Shown in pieces: positions 17,315 to 26,161 of a DNA stretch of 64,000 nt (the first letter of the stretch is position 1; each line of letters starts with the position of its first letter). The DNA is taken from NCBI RefSeq assembly GCF_014851915.1, contig NZ_JACVAP010000003.1:372001-436000 (forward strand). Direction: 5' to 3'. The stretch comes from Xanthomonas sp. XNM01. GTDB taxonomy: Bacteria; Pseudomonadota; Gammaproteobacteria; Xanthomonadales; Xanthomonadaceae. The position numbers and the translations under genes are program-made. The notes under the pieces are model-generated. The model had not been told where the DNA came from. It did not search any database and worked only from the letters and a program-made list of their open reading frames with translations.

Positions 17315-19597
17315 TCAGAACGTCCAGGTCAGCGTCGCGCGGACATTGCGGCCCGGCTCGCTGTAGCGGCCGATACCGTCATCGGTCGCGTAACCGTACA
17401 GGTAGAAGTCGCCGCGGGACACGTTACGGATCCGCGCCCACTGGTAGTACTTCTCGTCGAACAGGTTGTAGACGCCGGCATTGACGCGCAGGTGCTCGTT
17501 GAAGCGATAGCTGCCGAACAGGTCGACCACGGTGTAGGCGTCGCTGAGGAACGGCGGGGTGAGCTGGCCGAACACGTTGCGCTCGATGTGGACATCGCCT
17601 CGCTTCTTGGCCAGCGCATGGGTCAGGTTGCCGGTGATGCGCAGGCGGTCGCCCAGACCCTGCCAGCTCAGGCCGACCACGCCGCGGTCGGGGTTGATGC
17701 TGTTCAGCGGCGTGCCGTCCTGCTCCTCGCCTTCGTTGTGCGAATACGCGCCACGCAGCAGCCAGGCACCGCCGATCCGCCACAGCACCTCGGCCTCGGC
17801 CCCCTTGACCGTGACCTCGCCGACGTTGCGCACGGTGGTGTAGGCATAGGTGGTCCCCGACGCGAGCGCATCGGTCACACGCACGGTGTCGATGAAGTCG
17901 TCGTAGCGGTCGCGGAACACGGACAGCCCGAGGCGCACGGTCTCGGTCTCCCAGCGGTAGCCGGCTTCCAGGTTCAGGCTCTTCTCCGACTCCAGGTCCG
18001 GGTTGGCGGCCGTGGTCGGCACCAGCACCGAACCACCGGTGACCGGATCGACGATCGTCGTGGTGCTGGTCGGGGCGTACATCTCGCCGGTGGTCGGCGC
18101 GCGGAAGCCGCGACCAGCCTGCACCCACACACTGTGTTCGGGCAGGAACGCATAGCTCAGCCCGACCTGCCAGGTCGGCGAGGAGAAGCTGACGTCACCG
18201 ATGCTGCCGGTATCGTCGACGAAGCGCGCGTCGTTCTTCGGACTGTAGTCGTAGCGGTCGTAGCGCGCGCCCAGGGTCAGCTGCAGGCGGTCCTCGATGA
18301 AACCGATGCGGTCGCGCACGTACAGGTTCCAGGCGGCCACGTCGGTCTTCGGAATCTGACCCGGATCGACCGTCACCGAGGCGACGCTGCCGTCGACGCG
18401 CCAGCGCGTGTCGATCGCGCTGAAGTCGACCTCGCGCTGCTGCCAGGCGGCGCCATAGAGCAATGAATGGCTCACGCCGTCGCGGTTGAAGGCCTTGGCG
18501 AAATCGACCGCAGCACGGTCCAGCACCTGCTCGGTCGAGCGGTCCTCGGTGCGCTGGCACGGCGTGGCGCCGCCGGGGCAGCCGCTGCCGGCCAGGATCC
18601 GGGTCAGGCCGTAGCTGGCGGTCTCCTGACGATCGACCTGCGCTTCCATCGTGTCGAACGCGGCATTGTCGGCACTCCACACGTAGCGCAGGCCGTAGCG
18701 GTCGCGATCGTTGCTGTCGTCGCCCCAGCGCTCCAGGTAGCCCGGCGAGGCGACGCGGCTGAGATTGTTCACCAGATTCTCGACGCGGTTCCGCTCATAG
18801 ACCACGCCCAGCCGATGCGCCGGGCTCAGTACGAAGTCGACCTTGGCCAGGATGTTGGTGCTGTCGTGGTCGATCGGGTCGGGCAGGCGGCGCGCGCTGC
18901 CGACGGCGACCGCGGTGCTGTCGTACCAGCCATCGGCTTCCTGCGATTCGCGCCTGGTGTAGACCAGCATCGACTCGACGATGCCGCTGCGGTTGGCCAC
19001 GGTGAACGAACCCAGCTTCTCGTCGTTGTACCCGGTGTAACCCAGCTTGATGCTGCCGAAGCTGTCGTTGCCGCTGGCCTTCAGGTAGTTGGACGGATCC
19101 CTGGTGGTGAACACCACGCCGCCGCCGAGCGCGCCGCTGCCGGCGGTGATCGCGTCGGCGCCCTTGATGATCTCGACCTGCTTGAGCGTGTCGACGTCGA
19201 CACCGCCGCGGCCGCCGCGGAAGAACTCGTAGTCGCGCGCGGTTTCCAGGCCTTCGGCCAGGCTCAGGCCGTCGACCACCATCGACACGCGGTCGCCTTC
19301 CATGCCGCGGATGTTGAAGCCGTTGTCGCCGAAGCGCCCCATGTCGGAGACGCTGACGCCGGGGATGTAGCGCACCAGGTCCTCCATGTTCTCGGCCAGC
19401 TCGTCCTCGAGCTGGGCGGCACCGACGACGGTGACGTTCTGGTTGCCGGACTTCGCGTTCCCGCGCTTGCCCTGCACCTGCACGGCGTCGAGGGTGCTGG
19501 CGCCGTCGGGCGTGTTGGACGCGGCCGGTTCGGCATGGGCCGCGGCGGCCAGGCAGGTGCCGATGGCCAGGGCGAGCAGCGTGTGGGTGGTCTTCAT
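17315..19597 (-). CDS. TonB-dependent outer-membrane receptor (haemoglobin/transferrin-type)
   Basis: 760 residues. Signal peptide (MKTTHTLLALAIGTCLAAAAHA), a TonB-box-like TLDAVQVQGKR, a plug domain (LEDELAENMEDLVRYIPGVSV, MEGDRVSMVVDG, GGVVFTTRDP) and a 22-strand barrel ending in an aromatic RATLTWTF. The plug motif VSVSDMGRFGDNGFNIRGMEGDRV resembles receptors of the haem/transferrin class, but the ligand is inferred. It is the last gene of a minus-strand operon with ApbE-DUF2271, an EF-hand protein and a DUF4198 remnant, a grouping that points to metal or metal-chelate uptake. GGAG nine bases before the ATG. The gap to apbE is 135 bp. Confidence 0.9.
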   Translation of the reverse strand: MKTTHTLLALAIGTCLAAAAHAEPAASNTPDGASTLDAVQVQGKRGNAKSGNQNVTVVGAAQLEDELAENMEDLVRYIPGVSVSDMGRFGDNGFNIRGMEGDRVSMVVDGLSLAEGLETARDYEFFRGGRGGVDVDTLKQVEIIKGADAITAGSGALGGGVVFTTRDPSNYLKASGNDSFGSIKLGYTGYNDEKLGSFTVANRSGIVESMLVYTRRESQEADGWYDSTAVAVGSARRLPDPIDHDSTNILAKVDFVLSPAHRLGVVYERNRVENLVNNLSRVASPGYLERWGDDSNDRDRYGLRYVWSADNAAFDTMEAQVDRQETASYGLTRILAGSGCPGGATPCQRTEDRSTEQVLDRAAVDFAKAFNRDGVSHSLLYGAAWQQREVDFSAIDTRWRVDGSVASVTVDPGQIPKTDVAAWNLYVRDRIGFIEDRLQLTLGARYDRYDYSPKNDARFVDDTGSIGDVSFSSPTWQVGLSYAFLPEHSVWVQAGRGFRAPTTGEMYAPTSTTTIVDPVTGGSVLVPTTAANPDLESEKSLNLEAGYRWETETVRLGLSVFRDRYDDFIDTVRVTDALASGTTYAYTTVRNVGEVTVKGAEAEVLWRIGGAWLLRGAYSHNEGEEQDGTPLNSINPDRGVVGLSWQGLGDRLRITGNLTHALAKKRGDVHIERNVFGQLTPPFLSDAYTVVDLFGSYRFNEHLRVNAGVYNLFDEKYYQWARIRNVSRGDFYLYGYATDDGIGRYSEPGRNVRATLTWTF

Positions 19598-19732
19598 GTC
19601 AGGTGACTCCGCAGTGAGGAGGAGGGGGCATTGCGCCGGTGCTGCCGGCGCGTCCTGGCTGCGGTCGATGCCGATCGATGGCGTCGCGTTGCTGGGCGTT
19701 TTCTTCGGAAAATCGGGAACGAGCGGCTGGAA

Positions 19733-21241
19733 TCAGCCGGGATCCGCGCGGCACGCCGGCTCGAGCCGGATCGCGCCGATCTCGCGCTCGCCGTGCGCGG
19801 TCCGCGCGCGTCGGCCGGGCCAGTCGAATGGCAGTTGCAGGGCTTCATGGCCGCCGTGCTCGCGCGCGGCTTCGACCTGCAGCAGGTAGCGGCCCGACGG
19901 CAGGGCCAGACCGCGGTCGTCGCGTCCATCCCAGGCCAGGTCGTAGGCGCCGGGGGCGCGGGTCGGCCGGGCGATGCCGAGCGCGGCCGCCGTGTCGTTG
20001 CGCCCGTAGTGGCGCCACCACGCCGGCAGCTCGCCCAGCCAGCGGCTGCGGTCGCCGAGCACCAGCAATTGCCGCAGCGGCGTGCCGTCGGGCGCCGAGA
20101 TCCACATCGCCAGGTAAGGATTGCGGTCGCGGTCGCCGGCGGTCGACGGAATCGTGTAGCCGATCCGCAGGCTGCAGTCCTGTCCGCGTCGCCGTGGCAC
20201 TTCACCGACGCTGGCCGGATCGAGCCGTGCATGCCACGCCGCCGAAGCGAACGGCACGCCCTGCTCGCCGACGATCAACGCCGCCACGCCGGGCAGGCGG
20301 TCGACCAGGGCAAGCCCATCGCGGATCGGCATCACCGTCAGTGCGGTCGCCAGCGCATCGGCGGTGACGGCATCGGGCGCGATGACCGTCGCGGACGGTG
20401 CATAGGTGACCGGCCAGCCGTCCGATGGATCGAGGATGTGGCTGAAGCGACGTCGCCCCACCGTGTAACCACGGCTGGTATGGCCGCTGGAGGCGACCGC
20501 CGCACCATCGGCCAGGCGCAGCGTGGCGATGCCGGTGGCATCGTCGTTGTCGCGCGGCGCCGTGGCGTCCGCGACCTTGACCTGCCAGGCGCCGCCACGC
20601 GCATCGGCCATGCCCCAGTACAGCCCATCGCCGCCGATCTCCAGCGCGATGCCACGTGCCTGCGGGAACTCCGTGCGCAGGTCCTGGACCACCGTATCGA
20701 GCACCTTGCCCTTGGCCAGCCCGTCGACGTCGAAGCGCAGTTCATCCGGCCGCGCCACCGGCGTCGCCGCCGGATCGAACTCGGCCGATGCCAGTGCGCG
20801 TGCGCTGCGGCGCAGTTCAGTCCGCGGCGGCAGCATGCCGCTGGCCTCGGCCTGCCGCCACTGCGCGCGCAGCGTGCCGAGCCGGCAGCTGAAGGCGCCA
20901 TCGGTGCGCGCGCGCCAGTCCTCGCAGGCCTGCAACACCTCGCGCAGCGCCAGCGGCAGCGCGACCGGCGCGTTGGCCGCGTTGAAACGCGCCAGTGCGC
21001 TGTCGTCGCGCCAGCCACTGAGCTCGGCATCGAGCGCGTCGATCCGCTCCAGCGCGCGCGCCAGCATCCGCTCGGCGGTGATCGCGTCCACGCCGGACAC
21101 CTGCAGGTCCAGCGAGGTGCCCAGTACTGGTTCGCGATGGAAGCGTTCGGCCGCGACGGCCGGGACGACCTGCAACGCGCAGGCGGCGATCAGCAGCGTC
21201 GGGAGCAGGCGTGGCGGCGGCATCGGCACGGTTCGGCTCAC
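19733..21241 (-). CDS. FAD:protein FMN transferase (ApbE) fused to DUF2271
   Basis: 502 residues. After a signal peptide, residues about 35-330 match ApbE: LGTSLDLQVSG, VDGLAKGKVLD, IALEIGGDGLYWG, and FSHILDPSDGWPV with Mg/FAD-binding character. Residues about 355-490 match DUF2271 (PYLAMWISAPDGTPLRQLLVL; PSGRYLLQVEAAREHGG). ApbE attaches FMN covalently to periplasmic flavoproteins; DUF2271 is found with PepSY/ferric-reductase-like genes. The target flavoprotein is not visible here. The GTG at 21241 directly follows the stop of the EF-hand gene; an ATG at 21223 is the alternative, and both keep the signal peptide. Confidence 0.85.
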   Translation of the reverse strand: MSRTVPMPPPRLLPTLLIAACALQVVPAVAAERFHREPVLGTSLDLQVSGVDAITAERMLARALERIDALDAELSGWRDDSALARFNAANAPVALPLALREVLQACEDWRARTDGAFSCRLGTLRAQWRQAEASGMLPPRTELRRSARALASAEFDPAATPVARPDELRFDVDGLAKGKVLDTVVQDLRTEFPQARGIALEIGGDGLYWGMADARGGAWQVKVADATAPRDNDDATGIATLRLADGAAVASSGHTSRGYTVGRRRFSHILDPSDGWPVTYAPSATVIAPDAVTADALATALTVMPIRDGLALVDRLPGVAALIVGEQGVPFASAAWHARLDPASVGEVPRRRGQDCSLRIGYTIPSTAGDRDRNPYLAMWISAPDGTPLRQLLVLGDRSRWLGELPAWWRHYGRNDTAAALGIARPTRAPGAYDLAWDGRDDRGLALPSGRYLLQVEAAREHGGHEALQLPFDWPGRRARTAHGEREIGAIRLEPACRADPG

Positions 21242-22129
21242 TCAGTCCGCGCTGCGTGCCGCGTGCGCAGGACGTGCGGCCGCTGCCTTCGCCACATCGG
21301 CCGCATCGACGGTGCCATTGCCGTCCAGGTCGGCGCGTTCGAAGATCCGCTTGCCGGATGCCGCGTACTCGTCCCAGCTGACGCGGCCGTCCTTGTCGGT
21401 ATCCAGCGCGCCGAAGCGCACCCGCGCCTGCTCGACCGCACCATCGCGGCGGCTGGCGATCTGCCGGTCCAGGCGGTCTTCGTACTCGGCCAGGTACTCC
21501 TCGCCGCTGAGACGGCCGTCGCCGTTGCGGTCGGTGCGGGCGAAGGCCTCGGCGCGTGCGCGGTCGAACTCCGCGCGGCTCACCGTGCCGTCGCCGTCGG
21601 CGTCGTACATCGCCAGCATGCCGGCGCGGCTGTGCGTGGTCGGCATGCCGATCGGATCGCGCAGGCTGCCGGCGCGCGAAGCAGGCGTTTCCGCCGCGTC
21701 GGCGCTCTTCAGGTAATGCGCGTAGGCGCGCTCGCCCGACGCGTCGTACTCGGCGCGGCTGATGACGCCATCGCCGTCGGTATCCAGCGCCTTGATCCGC
21801 GTATGGGCTTGGCTGATGTGGCCCCGGCGCGCGGTCTCGATCTCGCGGTCGAGGCGCCCGGCGTATTCGTTCGCGTACTCCTCGACATCGACCGTGCCAT
21901 CGCCGTTCTCGTCGGTCTCGGCGTAGCGTGCGCGGCGGAATGCCTCGAATCCGGCGAACGGCACGGCGCCATCGGCATCGGTGTCGTACTGGGCGATGAA
22001 CTGCGCGGGCGGACTGCGATGGTCGGCCTCGCGCATCTGCGGCGCGCTGGCCGGAGCGGTCTGGACGGCGGCTGGCGCGATCGACGCGGCCAGCGCCAGG
22101 GCGAGCAGCCCGGGAACGGTCGGATGCAT
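21242..22129 (-). CDS. Exported protein with seven EF-hand loops
   Basis: 295 residues with an N-terminal signal peptide ([23 protein letters not shown]). Seven canonical calcium-loop sequences occur: [78 protein letters not shown] and [13 protein letters not shown]. They appear to be paired in repeating units with [18 protein letters not shown] helices between. It should bind Ca2+ in the periplasm, perhaps as a sensor or scaffold for the operon's flavin/metal system; that role is inference. AGGAG seven bases before the ATG at 22129. The downstream apbE starts on the next base after its stop. Confidence 0.85.
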   Translation of the reverse strand: MHPTVPGLLALALAASIAPAAVQTAPASAPQMREADHRSPPAQFIAQYDTDADGAVPFAGFEAFRRARYAETDENGDGTVDVEEYANEYAGRLDREIETARRGHISQAHTRIKALDTDGDGVISRAEYDASGERAYAHYLKSADAAETPASRAGSLRDPIGMPTTHSRAGMLAMYDADGDGTVSRAEFDRARAEAFARTDRNGDGRLSGEEYLAEYEDRLDRQIASRRDGAVEQARVRFGALDTDKDGRVSWDEYAASGKRIFERADLDGNGTVDAADVAKAAAARPAHAARSAD

Positions 22130-22153
22130 GGCGGTTCTCCTGGAACGGGGCGG

Positions 22154-22944
22154 TTACTGTTCGAGCACGCGCAGGCCGGGCGTGTCGCGGTTGCTGTAGT
22201 CCGGTACGGGCGCGGGGCGGCGATGCCGGACCCGCGCCAGGACGGTGCCGGCCCGCTCGCGCGGAGGCGCACCCTGCCCTGCGCATCGGTCGGCAACGAG
22301 GTTTCATGCGGTTCGAGGCCCGAAGTCCAGATCGCCTCGCCCACCTCGACTTTCTGGCCGGGCAGCTGGCGGCCATCGAAACGCACCTCGAACACGACGC
22401 GCTCGCCGGCAGACAGTTCGACGGGATGGGGCAACGGCACCGTCTCCAGGCCTTCGCCATGCGACGTGAGCGTGGCGGTATCGGACGCACCGGCGCTCAC
22501 GCAGGACTCGGCGCGGGTCGGCGACTGGACGTGCCTGAGCAGCGCGCTACCGGCAGGCGGCGGCCCGCTGGCATCGCGGCTGCTCGGGATCCTGCCGTCC
22601 AGTTCGCAGGTGCGGAACACGGCACCGGGCCGATGCCAGGTGGAAAACCGGCAGGTGCGCGCAGCGGCCAGCCGGTGTTCGAGGACGGCACGGGTCTTCA
22701 GCAGCTGCACCGCGTCGGGCGCAACGGTGGCGCCATCCGTCCCGGGCATGCCGAAGCGAACGTCGTCGAAGGCCACGTCCGGGATCGAGAAGGTCTCGCT
22801 GGACGCGGCATCCAGCGTGGTCGTGGTCGCGACCCGCGCGGAGTCTGCCCGCGCCAGAGCCGTGGTATGCGGCTGCAGCGACGCACAGGCGATGGACGGC
22901 AACAGCGCGGCCGCAGCCAGCGCGTGCAGGGGCTTGGCCTTCAT
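22154..22944 (-). pseudogene. DUF4198-like exported protein, single-base frameshift near the 3' end
   Basis: The frame from ATG 22944 encodes a signal peptide ([21 protein letters not shown]) and a beta-rich domain resembling DUF4198 ([31 protein letters not shown] split over about residues 172-202). Near 22258 the sensible protein leaves this frame. The shifted frame continues [15 protein letters not shown] then [15 protein letters not shown] and ends at TAA 22156-22154, just before the next gene's ribosome site. Inserting one base restores a 263-codon gene. Unshifted, the reading runs through into the EF-hand gene in the wrong frame. It is first in the operon. A sequencing error cannot be excluded. 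Confidence 0.72.
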
Positions 22945-23022
22945 CGGGCACGGTCCTGGAGCGGCAGTGGATGCTGGCGCTACGGAGGCGTGAGCTCCGA
23001 TCCGGCTGGCGGGGTCGCGGCG

Positions 23023-23055
23023 AGTCTACTCGTTGTTGAGAATCGTTTACAACAA
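23023..23055 (-). promoter_or_regulatory. Promoter and dyad operator of the DUF4198/EF-hand/apbE/TonB-receptor operon
   Basis: On the minus strand TTGTAA (23052-23047) and TAGACT (23028-23023) are 18 bp apart. TTGTTG (23033-23038) and CAACAA (23050-23055) form a dyad with an 11-bp AT-rich centre covering the -35 and spacer. The centre (AACGATTCTCA on the minus strand) has some resemblance to Fur boxes. The site also lies 50 bp before queD. Confidence 0.45.
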
Positions 23056-23103
23056 GTGAAGGGCACAATTGCCGCGGGCAGACACCCGGCGGACAATGTC
23101 GGC

Positions 23104-23457
23104 ATGGATATCTTCAAGGTCTTCACCCTCGAGGCGGCGCACCGTCTGCCGCACGTTCCCCCCGGCCACAAGTGCTCGCGCCTGCATGGCCACTCCTTCC
23201 GCGTGGAGATCCATGTCTCCGGCGAGCCCGATGCGCACAGCGGCTGGGTGATGGATTTCGCCGACATCAAGTCCGCCTTCAAGCCGCTGTACGACCAGCT
23301 CGATCATCACTACCTCAATGACATCGAGGGCCTGGACAACCCGACCAGCGAACGCCTCGCGGTCTGGATCTGGGAGCGGCTCAAGCCGACCCTGCCCCTG
23401 CTGAGCGAAGTCGTGGTCTACGAGACCTGCACCTCCGGCTGCCGCTACCGCGGCTGA
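23104..23457 (+). CDS. queD: 6-carboxy-tetrahydropterin synthase QueD
   Basis: 117 residues, the usual QueD length. Zinc-binding histidines lie in AAHRL (about 12-14) and LHGHSF (about 28-33); the catalytic cysteine lies in [19 protein letters not shown] and the C-terminal VYETCTSGC complete the T-fold family pattern. It converts 7,8-dihydroneopterin triphosphate to 6-carboxy-tetrahydropterin, the second step of queuosine (7-deazaguanine) synthesis. No other que gene is adjacent. It is divergent from the TonB-receptor operon. Confidence 0.92.
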   Translation: MDIFKVFTLEAAHRLPHVPPGHKCSRLHGHSFRVEIHVSGEPDAHSGWVMDFADIKSAFKPLYDQLDHHYLNDIEGLDNPTSERLAVWIWERLKPTLPLLSEVVVYETCTSGCRYRG

Positions 23458-24019
23458 CCCGCGCATCGCGGTTGCTGGAATCTTCCGCTGCGGCGGGACC
23501 GGCGCTGGAGCAGCATCCGCGGCGGCGAGCGCGGGCTCGCAGGCGGGCCGGATGTCTGCGGACGGTGACCGTGAAACGGCAGATCGACTGCAGCGGTCAC
23601 GACGCCGCCAACGGCAGCCTGACCTCCAGACGGGTGATCACCGGCGTCGCATCCGACTGGTGCAGCCGGGAGGCGCGACCTTGGGGGCGGGAAGCGGCTT
23701 CCCCCGCCCCCTCCCTGGGCGTACCCGTTCCAGCGCCCCAAGGCAACGCCAACTCGACGATCGGCATGATGCCGGCGGCGGTGCCATCGAGACGATCTGC
23801 CAGCCAACCCGGGTGCTCACTCGGTGCCGCAAGCGGGACGGGCTGGAATTCCCCTCAACCGCCCGCCGCAGGCCGCCCTGCCGGACAGGCACGTGACTCC
23901 CCCCTGGTTTACGTAGCGCCTCAACTGCCATTGCGCGCGTCCGGGGCCGCGGCGACCGCCTTCACGAACGCCGTCACTTTCAGCATCCGGAACGCGAGAT
24001 GAACATTTCCGTACGGCAC
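23458..24019. other. Gene-free stretch between queD and the phasin promoter
   Basis: About 560 bases with no supported gene. A short minus-strand frame near 23580-23770 (ending VITRLEVRLPLAAS) looks mildly protein-like but has no ribosome site or recognisable family. A strong hairpin lies at about 23683-23711 (GGGGGCGGG-AAGC pairing with GCTTCCCCCGCCCCC, 2-base bulge). Confidence 0.5.
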
Positions 24020-24051
24020 TTGTTGCATCGCAACAAAAGTCGCCGTATGCT
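24020..24051 (+). promoter_or_regulatory. Phasin promoter with perfect TTGTTGC/GCAACAA operator
   Basis: TTGTTGC-ATC-GCAACAA (24020-24036) is a perfect 7-3-7 dyad. TTGCAT (24023-24028) and TATGCT (24046-24051), 17 bp apart, make a plausible promoter whose -35 lies inside the dyad. A TGC/GCA-centred dyad before a phasin gene is the arrangement expected of a PhaR-type polyhydroxyalkanoate-responsive repressor site. Confidence 0.55.
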
Positions 24052-24091
24052 GCGTCGCACCATGAAGGCAAATCCGTCAACGGAGTCAGCC

Positions 24092-24478
24092 ATGTCCTAC
24101 CAGTTCAACGATTTCACCGGCTATACCCACCAGTTCGCCGCTGCCGCTGCCCGCCTGAACCGGCTGGCGCTGGAAAACGCTGAGACCGTGTTCGGCGTGC
24201 AGCTGCGTACCTTCGAGAAGAACGTCGACGCCACCACCAGCTATCTGAGCGAGCTGGCCGAGGCGCGCGATCTGGAGTCGTTCAAGACCCTGTGGCCGAA
24301 GGGCCTGCAGGTGGCCCGCGACAACGCCGAGCGCGTCGCCGTCGCCGGCCAGGAAGTCTTCGGCCTCACCCTGAAGACCACCGAAGCCTTCGGCCAGCTC
24401 GCCAAGAACCAGTTCGAGTCCGCGACCGAGCAGGCGCAGGCCACCGTCGCCAAGGCGACCAAGGCCGCGCGCAAGTAA
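24092..24478 (+). CDS. Phasin family protein (PHA granule-associated)
   Basis: 128 residues, almost entirely amphipathic helix, without signal peptide. It matches the phasin family (NRLALENAETVFGVQLRTFEKNVDATTSYLSEL is a long heptad-like segment from about 23; an Ala/Thr/Lys-rich tail ends TKAARK). Phasins coat polyhydroxyalkanoate granules in the cytoplasm. No PHA synthase or depolymerase gene lies nearby. GGAG seven bases upstream of the ATG. A strong terminator follows and a TGC/GCA dyad covers its promoter, so it is a monocistronic, tightly controlled gene. Confidence 0.88.
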   Translation: MSYQFNDFTGYTHQFAAAAARLNRLALENAETVFGVQLRTFEKNVDATTSYLSELAEARDLESFKTLWPKGLQVARDNAERVAVAGQEVFGLTLKTTEAFGQLAKNQFESATEQAQATVAKATKAARK

Positions 24479-24507
24479 GCGCAGCCGTTCAACAGTTCGA
24501 AGAATTT

Positions 24508-24573
24508 GCGGGGATCCCTCCCTCCCCGCAATGCACGACCCGGTAGCTCCCTCCCGCTGCCGGGTCTTTTTTT
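24508..24573 (+). terminator. Intrinsic terminator after the phasin gene
   Basis: GACCCGGTAGC pairs with GCTGCCGGGTC (one G-T wobble) at 24537-24566, followed by seven T residues. Just upstream, TGCGGGG/CCCCGCA at 24508-24531 forms a second hairpin. This is the clearest rho-independent terminator in the window. Confidence 0.9.
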
Positions 24574-24589
24574 GTCCGCGCGGCAGGCA

Positions 24590-24890
<301 letters not shown>

Positions 24891-24898
24891 GCTGCGCG

Positions 24899-25651
24899 TC
24901 AGGCGTCGGCGACGGGCTGCCGCGATGGCCTGCCACGCTCCAGCCGCACCGCGTACAGCGGCATGCTCACGCACAGGCTGACGTAGACCCACATCGGCGC
25001 GCCCATCAGCACCGCAGGTGGATCGTCGAGCAGCAGGACCAGCCCGCTCAGGACGATGCTGGCTGCGGCCGTCAGGCACAGGATGCGGTGCAGGCCGATC
25101 TCGCCCATGGTCAGGTGACGCTCCTCCGCATCGAGCGCCAGCGCATCGGCATTGCACAGTGCGTGGGCATTGAGCTGGCACACGATCAGTGCCAGCAGCC
25201 CGAAGCCGGCGCTGTAGACGATGAAGGCGGTCTGCAGGTCCAGCTGCAGGTCCGGACCCGGCGCCAGGCCCAGTTCGTCGGGCAGCCAGCCACCGCTGAG
25301 CAGGGACAGGAAGCTGGAGATGACCATCCGCAACGGATAAACGTACACCAGTACCACCAGTACGAAGGCCAGGCTGAGCAGGGTCGAGCGCGCATCGTCC
25401 AGGCCGAAGCGCCGGCTCCAGCGTCCGTGTGCGCTCCAGAACAGCGCCAGCAGGGCGAAACAGGCGATGAAGGCCGGCACCCGTCGCATCGCCTCGCGCA
25501 ACTCCGCCGCCGAGCCAGGCAGCTGGTCGACGAAGATCACCAGCAGGGTCAGCGAGAACGCGAACGCTGCATCGACGAACGTCTCGGTGCGCGTGACCTG
25601 CGTGCCGCGCATCCGGAAGCCATCCACCACCGGTCCGTGCCTGTCCGTCAT
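24899..25651 (-). CDS. TMEM175-family (DUF1211) putative potassium channel
   Basis: 250 residues with about six hydrophobic segments. The first, preceded by RTETFVDAAFAFSLTLLVI, carries the TMEM175 signature RxxxFxDAxFAF that lines the selectivity filter in characterised bacterial members. The family forms K+-permeable channels in the cytoplasmic membrane; bacterial physiology is little known. The start at 25651 is uncertain: an in-frame ATG at 25612 gives the short N-terminus typical of the family and leaves more room for a promoter. It is divergent from the methionine-sulfoxide reductase gene, with only 27 bp between the annotated starts. Confidence 0.83.
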   Translation of the reverse strand: MTDRHGPVVDGFRMRGTQVTRTETFVDAAFAFSLTLLVIFVDQLPGSAAELREAMRRVPAFIACFALLALFWSAHGRWSRRFGLDDARSTLLSLAFVLVVLVYVYPLRMVISSFLSLLSGGWLPDELGLAPGPDLQLDLQTAFIVYSAGFGLLALIVCQLNAHALCNADALALDAEERHLTMGEIGLHRILCLTAAASIVLSGLVLLLDDPPAVLMGAPMWVYVSLCVSMPLYAVRLERGRPSRQPVADA

Positions 25652-25678
25652 CGGATGCCCCGCTGTTAGACTTGCGGC

Positions 25679-26161
25679 ATGTTCGCCGCCTCCACGCTCA
25701 CCGGCAGCAAGCCGGACCAGTACGCGCAGCTGCTCGATCAGGCCCGTGGCCTGATGTACGGCGAACGCGACCGCATCGCCAATGCCGCCAACCTGTCGGC
25801 GCTGGTCTACCACGCGCTGCCACAGCTGAACTGGGTCGGATTCTACTTCTACGACGGGACCGAACTGGTGGTCGGGCCGTTCCAGGGACTGCCGGCCTGC
25901 ATCCGCATTCCACTGCACAAGGGCGTGTGCGGCGCGGCGGCGAGCACCGGCGTCACCCAGCGCGTCGACGACGTGCACGCGTTTCCCGGCCACATCGCCT
26001 GCGACGCGGCCTCGCGCTCGGAACTGGTGGTGCCGCTGTTCGACGGCGAGCGCCTGATCGGCGTGTTCGACCTGGACAGTCCCGAGCCGTCGCGCTTCGA
26101 CGCCGACGACCAGGCCGGCCTCGAAGCCATCGCCGCGGCCTTCGTGGCGGCGTTGCGATGA
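25679..26161 (+). CDS. msrC: Free methionine-(R)-sulfoxide reductase (GAF domain)
   Basis: 160 residues forming a single GAF domain. The three redox cysteines of the family are present: C74 (LPACIRI), C84 (KGVCGAA) and C108 (HIACDAASRSE). It reduces free L-methionine-(R)-sulfoxide in the cytoplasm with thioredoxin-type electrons. The stop overlaps the start of the TfoX-C gene (ATGA), so both are translated from one message. Confidence 0.92.
   Translation: MFAASTLTGSKPDQYAQLLDQARGLMYGERDRIANAANLSALVYHALPQLNWVGFYFYDGTELVVGPFQGLPACIRIPLHKGVCGAAASTGVTQRVDDVHAFPGHIACDAASRSELVVPLFDGERLIGVFDLDSPEPSRFDADDQAGLEAIAAAFVAALR

Noticed and set aside
23580-23770. Minus-strand frame ending VITRLEVRLPLAAS as a small gene
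   Set aside because: No ribosome site or family match, and a strong hairpin lies within it.
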